A DNA stretch of 64,000 bases. It comes from Rhytidiadelphus loreus. Its lineage: Eukaryota > Streptophyta > Bryopsida > Hypnales > Hylocomiaceae. Of the stretch, positions 1 through 11,809 are shown piece after piece. Made by a program: the position numbers and the translations under genes. Location: NCBI GenBank assembly GCA_947034895.1, contig OX344763.1, positions 15,717,001 through 15,781,000 on the forward strand. Reading direction: 5' to 3'. The notes beneath the pieces were generated by a model that worked only from the letters and a program-made list of their open reading frames with translations, was not told the DNA's origin and made no database searches. Within the stretch, counting starts at the first letter, position 1. Each line of letters starts with the position of its first letter.

Positions 1-1230
1 TGTCACTCCTAGTTCTCACTGAACTTCGATCTATACTCCGATCAACAAAGCCACTCACTGGCACATAAGACAATTTGACCTACTTGCACAAATATACAAG
101 ATCAATTGACAGGCTCTCTCACTTCTGCACAATTGTCTTAAAACAAGAAAATCTAAACAAAGCCAATTCTTGGCTAACATATACAAAACAATAACAAGAA
201 CAGAAACAAAGCCAATCACTGGCTACACCAAGCATAAGACAAATAGACAAAAATCTGCATTAAAGCTTGAAGGAATACACAAGTATAAAAATCGGCAATG
301 CAATCACTGCAAGCCTGAGAGAGAGCTGAAATTCAGTGGTCGATTAGTCTTTGTACTCTTTCTTGGCTGTAACTACTTACACTAATTGCTTGGTCTATTA
401 GTCCTTAACTGACTGTAACTAACCGTTAACGGGTTGTCTAATAGTCATTTCGGTAACCACATGTCTATTTGTCCCAGTTCACACTCTGTTCTAGTTCTCG
501 ATTAATTTTTACTTGTCTAATTGTCTCTTTTTCAAAAAGTATAAAATAAAAATAAAAATTCTATCTACAGGTAACAACCCTTGAACAAAGCTAAATCGAG
601 TTTTGAATCTGAAACTATTCATTGTTGAATTATGTGGAAATCAACATAGAAATCTATAAAATAATTGCAACAATATAGTGTACAATTGTTACTACTGCAT
701 TTCTATAAGTTAGTTTAAATTTCTTGTTGAATGAATGATGTGATGTTCTCAAATGCAGTATGAATGCATCAAAATAATTAGTGGTTTTTCATCAATAAAT
801 TGATAATGTGACAAATTTTGTTTTAATGACAATTATTTTTGAAATGATATGCCATTGCACATCAAATCAATTGAGTCAAATACTATTTTAGTACACCATT
901 TGCATTGTCTCCATTGCAATCATAAATCCAGATGAATTACATTATAGAAAATATGAAAATATGCAAAATCTCACAACCTTTACAATGAACTTTTGAAAAA
1001 TAACAACTTTGACCTCAAGTAAGCAAACCAAGTGCTTTTGGATGATAATTTACTGTTATTGAAGTTACTTACTTTTTAATGCATTTTTCAACTATTGATG
1101 AAATTCTTAATGATATTCTTAGGAATTCTTATGCAAGCTTGATGAAAAGATTTCATCCAAATAAGTAAATATTTCGTCTTTTCAATGACCAGTCCAACGA
1201 AGCTGTAATTCAGATTGTCCGCATTGAGAG
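1..1230. other. Gene-free left edge with short spaced repeats
   Basis: No coding exon is recognisable. A short motif, caaagccaNtcNctggct, recurs three times within the first 230 bases (near 46, 157 and 208), each followed by AC-rich sequence, and related 'gtctattagtc' motifs follow near 340-450. This could be the eroded edge of a retroelement, but no LTR boundary is visible. From about 550 the sequence is plain AT-rich DNA leading to the RPS19 promoter. Confidence 0.4.
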
Positions 1231-1433
1231 CTTAATAGAGGAGGATGAATGAGCGAAGCGCTGGATCGTTGGATGCAACCCCAATGGTGCGATCGGGCCG
1301 TCGAAATTTAGGGTTGGACGGGGAAAGGGTGAAAGCACGCATTGGGGCACCCTGACATTCCTTTTCGTCGTGTGAGTCTGCCTCTCGATCGAGCCACACC
1401 GTGTTGCAGGGCGCCCGACGTCGCATTGTCGCC

Positions 1434-3054
1434 ATGGCAAAGACCGTCAAAGATGTGTCTTCGCACGAGTTCGTGCGCAGTTATGCCGCTCATTTGAAGC
1501 GCTCCGGCAAGGTATAAGTCGATTGCAATTTTTTAGGGTTTATCTAAAACAATTAGGATGGAGATTTGTAAAGCGGAAGAGCTGGATAACTGAGTTAATT
1601 TAGTATTTGTAGTTTTCTCTACTCTCTTTGGGTTGGGTTTGGGGTACAGGTGATTAGGGTTTTAGGTTTAGGATGTGCGTACGTGCATTGGTGTTGAAGG
1701 TGGAAATCGGACTCTATTACGTGTTGTTTCTGCTGTTGGATTGAGTTATAGTCCGATCACGTGGAGATTGCAATCTTCCCGGGCAATGTACTCTCTATTG
1801 AGTGCGTTCGGTTGGGTCTGCGGTGCCAGTGACTAGGGTTTTGGGTTTAGAGCATTACTTCGGTAGTAGCTGCATTGGGAAATCTGAGGCCTTTACGTTT
1901 TTTCTGTGATTTTAGATTGAGGTACCAGTATGGGCCGATCTTGTGAAGACCGCAACCTTCAAGGAGTTGGCACCTTATGAAGCTGACTGGTACTACATCC
2001 GAACTGGTATGGACTGCGTCATCTATTTCACTTCATGGGACTGTTCTGATTTTCATGTCCCCGAGGTTAATTCATCTCTTGTGCTGGTGGAATGAATAAT
2101 TGAAATGAAAGACTTTGAAACATCCTCAATTATGGAAAAATATTAATTCTTGAAGGACCAAGATTTCGCGGGTTTAGAATGAACATTTGATTGATCATGT
2201 AGTGAAAATTATCATCTAGATGGGCCAAACCGATATCACTAGAAACAGCGAAGGGCATTGGATGTGTTGGGTAAGAAACAAGTAAAATTTGAACAAAAGG
2301 AAGACGACTTAGGCACACTGAAAGAGTGCTATACAGTTGCGAGGCTGAATGTGATCCTTTAGGGGTCAAGGGAGGCAACGAATTTTTGCTTTCGCTTCGT
2401 GAATGATTTATTGGTGAATTTTTCTGGCACTCATCGCGCGACTGCACTGGTTGGTTGGTTAGCCTCCATGGCCAGGAAGATTTATTTGAGGGGAGGAATC
2501 GGTGTCGGTGCTTTCAAGAAGATTTATGGTGGCCGCAAGAGCAATGGAACTAGGCCATCTCACTTTGCGAAGAGCAGTGGTTCGATCGCTAGGCACTGCC
2601 TGAAGCAGCTAGAGGCTCTCAACATCGTCGAGAAGGACCCCAAGGGGTGAGTCTGCATTACAGTACATTCCTAATTTGATCGTCCCTTTGAATTCAATAT
2701 CAGTCGGTTCTCTATCAGCTGGGCAATCTGCTTTTTGAATTTTAGAGTGTCGAGTTCTGGTGTCTTCTGGAATAACGCATTCCTCTAGACAGGGACGCAC
2801 TTTTAAGTATTAAAAGACGCAGTCTGAAGAGTGATTTTGAACATAAACGCAATTAGGTTACTTGTTTCAAGGAATAGTGTCGTTCGTTTTGGAATCTCAT
2901 TGAGCCTTGAAAGGGTTTGTTATTTATGTAGTGGCTTGGCCTTTCCTCTATCATTGATGTCTTTTTCTCCATTTTCAGAGGAAGGCGCATCACCTCCGAA
3001 GGACAGCGCGACTTAGATCAGGTAGCTGGGCGCAGTGGTGCCGCTGCAGCTTAA
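1434..3054 (+). CDS. RPS19: 40S ribosomal protein S19 (eS19), four exons
   Basis: Component of the cytosolic small ribosomal subunit head; the family is needed for 18S rRNA 3'-end maturation and 40S assembly. Coding exons are 1434-1511, 1916-2006, 2463-2646 and 2979-3054. All introns are GT-AG and the phases join without error, giving 142 residues, the usual plant length (about 143). Exon 1 starts [16 protein letters not shown]. Exon 2 carries the [18 protein letters not shown] block. Exon 3 has the hallmark [17 protein letters not shown] and [14 protein letters not shown] segments. Exon 4 ends [18 protein letters not shown] followed by a short Ala-rich tail. The start codon lies in a GCC ATG GC context. 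Every conserved block is intact, so this should be a working gene. It converges with the membrane-protein gene on the other strand. Confidence 0.97.
1533..1662 (+). promoter_or_regulatory. Two telo-box motifs (reverse orientation) in RPS19 intron 1
   Basis: TTAGGGTTT, the reverse complement of the plant telo-box AAACCCTAA, occurs at 1533-1541 and 1654-1662 near the 5' end of the first intron; a near copy (CTAGGGTTT) follows near 1833. Telo-boxes are known to be enriched in plant ribosomal-protein promoters and first introns, so placement fits the gene. Function here is inferred. Confidence 0.5.
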
Positions 3055-4128
3055 TTTGTTGAATTGTAACTCTGTCAGACTGAAAAATCCAGGCTGTGCA
3101 CCATGTCCTGAGTGAGACTGTAGGTTTTGCAATACAACAGGATATTCATTTTCAAACGGCATGGTATACAAGTATATTGTACTGTATTGCACTGCACCGT
3201 GAACCTTCACTTCTCTTCAATCAAGATTTTATTTTTCGGTGATACTCTCACCATTGTCTGGCCAAGATCTCCAGTGGGCCATCTTCTCGATGTGCACCTC
3301 TTTCTTCTCATGTTTGTATATAAGATCGTGATGCAAGGTAAGTTTGCCCAAAAGTGCGTCCCGTATGTACACTTGTCCAAGATATCTGGGTTGAAACGCT
3401 ATGTGTTTAGATAGGGGACTCAATTGGGCCTGGAAAAGTTTTGGGTATGACTATTTATTGGTACGGAGTATGAGTTTTGGATTTGACTAAGTGACGAATG
3501 AAATGATATGTGCAGTTCGTACGTTGGATTTCTGGTTTGGTACTTGCTGGTTTGTGGAAATGTTTCAAGTATTATTACGGTGCCATTTCTTTTTCGCTGT
3601 TGAAAAAAACGAAGTTTCATTATGGACGGAGATAATGTACGTAGTCGATTAGAAATTTTCTATGATTGTCTATGATTCAGGTGCAGCCATGCAGGATAAA
3701 TGCGATCACAGGGATATCGTTTCCATGTACTTCTAATGTACTGATTTCAATATTGATGACTGATGTGTGTTCTGACACTGGGATAAATCCCATGCAAGGA
3801 TGAGAATCATGTGACTGACCAAAGTCGGAAGTATAAGTGACCAGGTTCAAATATTGCAGGTCATATGGACAGAGGACATATAAATGCTATTATGACAGAT
3901 TATCACCAACACTAAATATTGCATGGGCAGTTTGGTGAGCGACAATAAATTTTACAAGGTAAATACAAGCTTCCTATCTTACAACATACGACACTTGAAA
4001 CAATCTTGACACCAAATGGCTAGCAATACTATAATACCACCTGAGTACCTCGTCAGTGACAACTGAATTGAATGAAAATGTTGTACTTAACTATGTGGAT
4101 AGGCATTCTTGGATTCTGCCCTCAGCTC
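3055..4128. other. Shared 3' region between convergent genes
   Basis: RPS19 reads rightward into this stretch and the membrane-protein gene reads leftward into it. It should hold both 3' UTRs and the termination zones. No conserved coding segment is visible on either strand. Confidence 0.5.
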
Positions 4129-5669
4129 CTACTTGAGGATTCCCAAAAGACCCAACAGGTACGTCGATGGATTGTACAAAAGAACACAGAGCAACCCCAA
4201 TGCTGAAGCTGCCACCAGGATACGAGCTCTATTGAAAAACGAAGAAAATCCTTTCGCAATCATTAGAGACATAGTAATAATACGCAACCTGCTTCTCTCC
4301 TCAAGCTTTCCAAAGAAGCTAATAGGTTGAAGAGCTACCCTTAAAACAAACGCAAGCATCAACGACATCAAGGCAGAGGGTACCAGCTGCCAAGTGGGAT
4401 CCAAAGTATGCCATGAGACGTAACACCACACAGCTCCAGCGCTTTGGAGACCTCCCAGCACAACGAGGCTCTTCTGGAAGCTCAGCATCCGTTTCTGGAG
4501 AATGCCAAGAGCATCTCGTAGCTCATCAGCAACAGGGGACTCGTCTCGTTCCACTGTTGGACCCACAATCTCCTCATGCTGAAAATCGGCTAGTGTTTTC
4601 GGCTTCTCAATCACAGCAGTGTTGAGGTCATTTGGAGGTGATGCTTTTGTTGAGAAGGAGTTGGTACTCTTGATGTTGTGGGTCTCAAGACCAGCCAAAA
4701 GCTGTAACCCAAGGCGACTCGCAGAGTTGCGGTGAAGGGTCTCATTGTTGTGCAACGGAGCACTGTGAATGGCTCTGGAACCACTATCGATTATTGAAAA
4801 GCAAGTGGCTCTGAGATTACTATCCGCCGAATGATGGCGAGCAAGAGAATCTGCACATCATGGTTGAAATCATAGATCAACATCATGAACTCAAAGGTAG
4901 GGCGAACTAAAACCAAGCGCCACCTCAAAAGTATGCCCTAATAAATCTAGACAAAAAACAAATACTGATTGCAAAATGTACAACTCAAAAATAGGGCATG
5001 GGTTTATAAAATTGTCGCTATTGTATTAAAATACTCAAATATCAGCTTTAGATTTTACTTAAGTTCAGCCTCGATTTGCCTCAAGATCAGGCGTCACTTG
5101 CACTCAGTCATGGCTGTAAGTGATTTCGCTTGAAAATTGATCATCCTACAATAGCTGATTCCAAACATGAGAGTCTGAATTAAATCAAATCGCTTCAAAG
5201 TATGAACGCGTCAACAAAATAGTATGATCAGCAGCAAAACCCTCACGAACGAATTCCTACGAAAATCCAAGAAGAGTGCAAAACCGTGAATCCCAACATA
5301 CCGCTTCTCCAAAACCAGCTCACGATTCCCAATGAATGCATACTAAACCCCGCGATCTCACAATGCAACCCAGAACATGTAAAATTCGCGGCTCTGTTAC
5401 ACTCCTCACTACCAATTCCACAACTGATCACACTCCAAAACCCAATCCTCTCAAATTTGAAGTACAGCAAAGATTTTTACGCATCCCGGAAACCCTAAAA
5501 CAGAGGAAGAGGGACATGAATCCAAACCAGGTTCCAGAAACGAAGCTCCCGTGGGAGCGAATGCTGCAGGAGCTGCGGCAGAGAAGACAGGCAATGCTGT
5601 GCGGAGGCGAGACGGGACGGATCCCGCGGCGAAGAGAAGCCTGTGAAGGCATCGGCCTGCCATAGCCAT
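4129..5669 (-). CDS. Conserved plant membrane protein, probably mitochondrial, two exons
   Basis: Exon 2 (4850-4129) encodes most of the protein and includes a conserved soluble block, TLADFQHEEI..GPTVERD (about residues 133-149), followed by three hydrophobic segments (about 175-194, 203-222, 256-273). I recall similar unannotated small membrane proteins in plants but know no assigned function. Exon 2 is open upstream to a tgtgcag acceptor at phase 1. The best matching exon 1 is 5669-5528, starting MAMAGRCLHRLLFAAG, an Arg-, Leu- and Ala-rich, acid-free leader typical of organelle presequences. It ends at a phase-1 GTTTGG donor. The join gives 287 residues. That donor is weak, so the exact exon 1 end is tentative; exon 2 is secure. 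The first in-frame ATG inside exon 2 comes only after the conserved block and first membrane segment, which supports an upstream exon. Confidence 0.72.
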
Positions 5670-5783
5670 CGTCCTCTTCCTCCTGCAGCTCTTGCAGAAT
5701 GGCGCACTGCGATGGTGCAAAGGCTCTCAGTGCCGCAGCTGGACTCTTCTCCGAGATTCTCCTTGGGCTGGGTCTGCCCCGTG

Positions 5784-5843
5784 TTGGATGATATTCGTCG
5801 GTCTTGGATGGCATTCGCCGACCTTGGATGATATTCGTCAGAC
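5784..5843 (+). repeat. 20-bp tandem repeat, three copies
   Basis: Three adjacent units of the form ttggatgatattcgtcggtc, with a few substitutions between copies. They lie just upstream of the start codon of the leftward membrane-protein gene, so they fall in its 5' UTR or core promoter. Confidence 0.85.
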
Positions 5844-5869
5844 ATGTTAACCCACGTACTCTCTCTCAT

Positions 5870-6772
5870 GTACTCTTTGACATTTTAACCCCTAAAGAGT
5901 CCTTGGCAAGTATTAGGGAATGTAGGGTTGGAACTTTTCAAGCAAAAGAAATTATGGTCTAAGAAGAATCTAGTCATAAGATCTTCATTTTTTAAAGTTT
6001 TGGTTGTCCTTCCATCCCTATATGAATTAATTCAAAACCTTGTATTAAAAGTAGGAATCATCCCTAGTTAAATTGCATAAGAATAGAGAAAAATCATTTT
6101 TTCAAAATAATTGAAAGTGCTTCATCTAAGTATTTAGCTCCCACAGTAATTTTTTAAAGATATTGAAAATCTACCAAGTGGATGCTAGAACTCTTAGGGA
6201 TTAATGTCACAATGTAGGTACCTAGAATGTACATGATTGTGAACAAAATGTTCTTAAAGAATAGGCATAGGTTCCTCATTGAATAATGGAGAATCTTATA
6301 TGTATAATCTCCAAATTTTGGAATAGGCAAAGGCCTTGTAACCTGAAGTGTCTCAAGAGGTGTAAAATATCCTTGCGGCATGTGGCTATGACTTTTACTT
6401 GTAGTAAAGGTCCATATATAGCTTCTCAAATTACCTCCTAAAGCAATGTGTCCATGAGAATCTTTGAAACACTAATTACACATATTTTCATGTCACATTG
6501 GGAAAAAACAATTGACTAATTAATTGTAAGCATTAGCAAGATTGAATTATGGGTGAATTTCTAGTAAAATAGAAAAAATTATTCAAACCTAATATACAAA
6601 CATCAAACATTAGAAGTATGACTCTATATATTAAGTTATACCATACAAAAGGTTCAAAATATGTTATTGATGCAACTCATATGATTCATCTTCACTAGGC
6701 TCCAAAGTGACTAGATATGTTTGCAAAGTTTAGCTCCTAGTAGTTCAAACATTGATGCTAGAGAGAGAAAAA
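5870..6772. other. AT-rich intergenic DNA
   Basis: No gene, conserved peptide or paired repeat was seen before the terminus of the nested transposon pair. Confidence 0.5.
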
Positions 6773-7349
6773 CATTAAGGTAGGAACACCCATAAGCGTG
6801 ACTATCCCCATGGGTGTGACCTATGTAATGACCCATGACCATTGTGTTGTATCCCATGACTGAGAAGTGCAAGAAAATGATGGTTAGGGAAGGAATAGTG
6901 GCAGAATTTAGTTGGAAGGAGGTTCATTGCATAGCAGTTATATGTAGACTAGCATTTGATAAAGTGAAATGAGGAGGTGACTGGAGGCATTGGTTATGGA
7001 TACAGTACAAGGTGGCAGTTGTGTTAATGAACACAACTAAATGTGCAGTCTTTGGTGGATTTATGAGTAATAGACACAAATATGGGGTCCACGTGGGCAA
7101 TTGTAGGTGCCATAGCAATTAATTGTGTAGTGAGAATGGCGGTTGTGCCTAATCAAGCAAGAGTATAAGCTGTATTTTGACAATTTCTTCACATTCTTCA
7201 AAAGCTTATACTTCAGTGTACTACAATTCATGACGAAAGAGCCAGTGTAACATACATGAATAGAATTTGTTCTGCTTTGTATACTTAAACTAGTTATACG
7301 TGATTGAGATGGAGGTGGTGAGGAATAGGTTTGCAACACATTAGAAATC

Positions 7350-7871
7350 ATGGAATTGCATCAATGTAATTCTATTGGTGAGAATAATATGGATTGTTGG
7401 ACGCCTGAACTCTATGCACACAGACTTGGAGGTGAAGGTCCTTGGACTGAATTCATGAGCAATTACCACAACAAGGAGGAAGATGAAGATTCCATACCCA
7501 TGGAACTTTGGAGACTAGCAAGCGAACGAAGCATGGATGCAGGATTGAAGGACTGGCTCACAGTGGGCCAAACGTGGGATGGACAACAAGAAGAGGACTA
7601 AGACGTGCACAACGTGGAGGGTGGCTTTGGGGAACAATTGAACATCGAGATTGGAGCAAAAGGCGAGTTCTCTCCTGCCAACCCAATAAGGATTGAAAGG
7701 CGAGGAAGGACACAGCAGGAGGTAACATTCCCACTACTATCAACCATGACCAGGCAAGGCGTGGAGGGACCACAGATTGATGAGCGATTTCCCATTGCCA
7801 AAGAAGTCAATCTGGCAAGGGGAAGGGGGCCACAACCCAATAGCCAACATCTCCAACCTGTCGTACTTTAG
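7350..7871 (+). other. Unidentified open stretches 5' of the transposase
   Basis: Two consecutive open segments lie between the left end and the transposase. The first (7350-7601, acidic, with an LxxWLTVGQTWDG-like end) and the second (7605-7871) are in different frames. Neither resembles a family I recognise. They may be remnants of an N-terminal transposase extension or a captured fragment, or chance openings in a less AT-rich tract. Confidence 0.25.
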
Positions 7872-7991
7872 CCGCCTTGGTCAGCCAACCACCGTGAGCT
7901 ACAGAGTAAGCCAACGGGACCACTACTGCGGCCACGTCTATGTGTTGGTACATCATCTTTCCCCCCTTCTATCATCACATCACCTGTTGTT

Positions 7992-9781
7992 CTACGTAAA
8001 AAGAGAACACAACAGACAGGTGCTTGGAGTAATGCACAACTCTCTTCCGCAGTGGTCGTAGTTAAGGGCGGTAGTGCAGTGGCCACTGCAGGTAGAGCCT
8101 TTGGTATTCCTGCATCATCCCTTCGTGATCACATGTATGGAAGGACTACACAAAGAAAAAAGGGAAGGCAGGGCGTCCTAATTGTGGAAGAAAAAGACAC
8201 ACTAGTGAAGTGGATGCTCGATATGCAAGATGTGGCACATCCAATTTCAGTTATGGAGCTTTAGACTAAAGTGACAAAGATGACACAAGAAAAATGGACA
8301 CCCTTCAAAGATGGTATTCCCGACCACGGATGGTTGCGCTAGTTCCGCAATCGATACCCTAAGCTGACACTTCAAATTGCATAAGGCCTAGAAGAGGCTC
8401 GTGTTCAGGGTTTAATTCCCACAAGCGTGGCCACTTTCTATGACAATCTACAAGCAGCATATAAACGACAACAATACCCACCATCACACATATGGAACAC
8501 AGATGAATTTGGAGCTCAAGCGGGGAAGTTAAGAGGGACGACATTGATTTTTGCACGTTGTGGCTGCTGCTTTGTGCATTCTGTAGTACCAAACAACAAT
8601 GAACATCTAACTGTCTTGTCTTGTGTGAATGCAGCATGTAAGTGTGTCCCAAACTTTTACATTTTCAAAGGTAAACGTAAAGTCGGAAATTATGTCAATA
8701 GATGTGAGCCAGAGGCTGTCATGGCAATGCAAACTAATGGGTGGATGACTGCATTCCTCTTCCTAGCTTGAATTTATCAATTCATTGATGTCATCACAGA
8801 GAGGTATGGACTCTTGCAACAGAATAGGCACCTACTACTTCTAGATGGCCATGCTTGCATGTAACATTGGAAGTGGTGCAGAACGCTAGATCGGATGGTC
8901 TTGACATCATCACATTACCTAGCGACACAAGCTACAAATTGCAACCATTGGATGTTAGTGTTTTCAAGCCCTTCAAAGCGGCATTTCGAGCATGTAGAGA
9001 TCAGTGGACTGTTCACAACAAAGGCAAGGGTGCACGGAAAGAAGACCTGGCGGAGTGGGTGGTTATAGGGTTGAAGAAGGCATTAACAACATCGAAAATC
9101 AAGAAAGGTTTAACAACATGCATCTAGCCCCTATAACCTGTTGCCATGGACATGCACATGAGACCTAGTGCGTGCTATATAGTTGCAGGTGAAGAAGAAG
9201 ACATAGAGGATACTAACGATGAAGCAATTAAAATGGACAACATTGAAACGAACACAAAGAGCATATTTGAAATGCAAATGCTGCAACCCCAATACTTTGT
9301 TTAAAGTGATGATGACTCCATTGTGCCTTCTGGAGATACTAGTGAGTCTGACTGTGATGATGCTGCTCCATCTACAAACCATTCTCTCTTTCTACTCCCA
9401 CACCTACAAAGACCTCAATGCCCTCAAACCCAATCTACAAAGCCTGTGGTTGACTACTCTAAGTCTATCCTCATGACGTCAAATGAGTACATTGCAGCCA
9501 TGATAGAGAAAACAACAAGAAAGGTTGCAGTCGCAACAGAAAGAGAGGAATACAAGAGGCAAGCAATAGATCGAAAAGTGCAATGAGAGCAAGAGAAGGT
9601 ACACAAACAAGCGGACAAGTTGCTACGGTAGATTCAAAAGGAACAAAAGAAAGTGGACCGTGAGAGAGAGAAGGCACTGAAGGCGACGGAGTAGGCCATA
9701 AGGAAAGCAAATGCAACACCACTCCAACGTTGTGGAGGGAAGAAAAACAACGAGGTCTGCGAGCAAGTGCGAGGAGTTTGA
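7992..9781 (+). pseudogene. Pogo/jerky-type DDE transposase, inactivated
   Basis: The reading frame starts with RTQQTGAWSNAQLSSAV and GGSAVATAGRAFGIPASSLRDH, which is the psq-type helix-turn-helix of pogo-like transposases. It continues to the DDE catalytic core. Three acidic catalytic positions can be placed: the D of NTDEFG (near 8500), the D of LLLDGHA (near 8845) and the D of LQPLDVSVFKPFK (near 8955). In-frame stops occur after SVMEL, after HGWLR, after LTLQIA and after AFLFLA. A single-base frameshift follows the LLLDGHA motif. After the core comes a charged, Lys/Glu-rich tail interrupted by further stops. No in-frame ATG was found for the start. It is dead as a protein, but motif conservation implies a fairly recent loss. 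Confidence 0.85.
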
Positions 9782-9819
9782 AAACAAATGAGGACGCAAA
9801 GGGGCACTGCAGCTGCCAG

Positions 9820-10090
9820 TGAAGGTCAGAGAAGGGAGTTCGGCGGGAGCAAGGAGGTTGGTGGGAGCTCAAGGCTGGCGGGAGTGGGGTGGGAAGAGCA
9901 GGCAGAGCAAGGAGGCTGGCGGGAGGAAGAGGGGGAACGGGAGTAGGAGCGGAAAGGATGACGGAGAAGAAGAGAAGGCCGTTGGAGGGCCGTTGGAGGA
10001 AAGGCAGAGTAAGGCCGTTGGGGGGGCTAGCGAAGAAGGGCTGTGGCAAGAGGGCCAGGGGAAGAAGGTTGTCGGAGGTGGGTTCACGGA
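9820..10090 (+). repeat. G-rich irregular repeat inside the pogo-like element
   Basis: Imperfect reiterations of ggcgggag, gcaaggagg, ggccgttgg and aaggcagag form a strongly G-biased tract near the right end, in clear contrast to the AT-rich surroundings. It is probably slippage-derived non-coding DNA of the element; both strands are fortuitously open. Confidence 0.6.
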
Positions 10091-10549
10091 TTCAATGTGA
10101 AGAAGATAGCAAGGCATGTAGATGGTAGGTGATGGATATTCTAGTGCTACAACAGAATTTACTACTCCGGTAGCATTGCTTTTGCTATAGAAGTAAACGG
10201 TTAGGCTAGAAGAACTTATCGTTGATGTACAATATTTAATAACGCTTTCAGAGACTTTTAGTAGCGATTATAGATACAGGTGAAGACTACATTTCCATTA
10301 CCGTTGGACAATTATAACATGTCATGGACTTTACTTCACAATAGTTTATTGACAGGCATACATCTTGATCAATTTTGTTATTTGAAAAATTATTGTGACC
10401 ACTTGCTTTTCAATGCATCTTAGCAAGTGCCGCCTAGACTTTTCATTTCTTCTTCCTTATCGGAAGATATAAATTTTAAGTTCAATTGCTCAGTTTTGGT
10501 ACTTGAATCTCTTTAATTTGACGCTTATGGGTGTTCCTACTTCCTACCT

Positions 10550-10810
10550 TAGATATTTTTTCGGGCCTCCAAGAGATTGTTTTAGGCCTGTTCCCTTCAT
10601 TGTTCTCCTCGCAGTGAAGGAACGGCCAATTGTCAAGAAAAAAAAATTAATTCTTCAAATGCAAAAAGAAAGTTGAAAAAAAAATTGAGAAATTAGCAAG
10701 CAGACTCTCGGCCACATAGGACCACTACAATGTACTACAACAGTCATGTTCCCTAGTTATCACAGCATTATAACTCGCGGTCTCTTGGAGGCCCGAAAAA
10801 ACATCTAATG
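10550..10810 (-). mobile_element. MITE family A, copy 1 (its left 5 bp are displaced to 6773-6777)
   Basis: The inner ends are almost perfect inverted repeats: tagatattttttcgggcct at the left and its complement ending catctaatg at the right, with about 21 of 22 positions (tttttcgggcctccaagaga) matching. The complete terminus of the family is CATTAGATG. The missing CATTA is found at 6773-6777, left of the pogo-like element, so the MITE was split by that insertion at its terminal TA. Internal blocks (ttcccttc.tgttctc.cagtgaag) match copies 2 and 3 in inverted orientation. Confidence 0.8.
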
Positions 10811-11794
10811 CAAAAATTAAAACCTTTCTAAGGGTTGGCCTATGTAAAGAGTTTGTATAGTAGGGTTTAAACTTTTTGTTGTAGGGATTTTACTGTTTAT
10901 GAAAAGACAATTTATTGAGTTGAGTGTAGTTCACTCAATATGAACTGCCTTTCCACCAATCTAATTGCAATTTGTCAAGCTATCAATAGTCATTTATCTC
11001 TACCAATTAATCATGGAAAAATGTCATGAATTAGAGAATATTATTAGATTTAGTAAAATGTGTTGTTATAAGTTTAGAAATGGGTCTTTGATTGTTGAGC
11101 TCTTTGAGCCACTTGTGATGTATACTTTTGTGACAATTGTTCATTGTAATTCATAGTACTTAAAGGTGTAGAGAGTAAAACATCAAATTTCATTGCACAA
11201 TAGTGAGCAACATAATGAAAAGTTAGCTTGCATAGAAGGAATTGTTGTTGTTGGACTTGTAGGACTTTGACTAATCCTTTTGTTGTCACAAGATCAATTG
11301 ATGGACTCTTGAGAAATTAGATTGAGCATTATGATGTATGGAATGTTGATTACTAAGGAGAAGAGTCATATTGTGGAAATGTGTGAGGTGGATGAAATGT
11401 AAGGACATTGGAGTAGTCATGAATATTCTATGCTTGATCATTACCATTGTTTTATAAATTGGAAGGTTAGTGGAAGTATAAAGTCCTTGAAAAATCAAAG
11501 TGGTAGGCATAAAAAAAATTTGATTGTAATGCTATGATATTATCACATTTGATCATAGATGATAGATAACAACCATTGTCAAAAACATCGAGTAAACCTA
11601 ACCTAGAGAACGAAATAGAGGCAAGTAGGAGGAGAAGTTTAGATTTTTTCTCACAACTAAAATATGTAGAAAATTCAAACATAAGATTCCACTAGCTAAA
11701 GGAAGGAGGAGGTGGGAGATTGAAAATTTGCCAATGAAGGAGTTTAGCAATGGAGAAGATGATATGGTGTTTTAGATACAATAGGAAGTAGATT
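10811..11794. other. AT-rich intergenic DNA
   Basis: No conserved coding segment or paired repeat was seen; the open frames here are short and low in complexity. Confidence 0.45.
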
Positions 11795-11809
11795 TGATAG
11801 AAATCCCAA

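Larger units (their letters stand above)
6778..10549 (+). mobile_element. Pogo-like Tc1/mariner-superfamily transposon, ends intact, about 3.8 kb
   Basis: The two ends are inverted repeats. The left end reads AGGTAGGAACACCCATAAGC. The right end, read inward, carries the same sequence with an extra 7-bp AGTAGGA near the tip. Both ends abut TA (6776-6777 and 10550-10551), the expected target duplication of the superfamily. Inside is a degenerate pogo/jerky/tigger-type transposase on the same strand (7992-9781), an upstream leader with two longer open stretches of unknown meaning (7350-7871), and a G-rich repeat tract before the right end. The termini, duplication and internal transposase type all agree, so the boundaries are well supported. 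The element landed inside the terminal bases of a MITE whose remainder starts immediately to the right. Confidence 0.88.

Noticed and set aside
1..550. Possible LTR edge at the left end
   Set aside because: Short recurring motifs exist, but there is no primer-binding site, polypurine tract or partner LTR in the window.
9471..10049. 192-codon minus-strand open frame in the pogo-like element
   Set aside because: Pro/Leu/Ser-rich product of the complement of the G-rich repeat; no motif.
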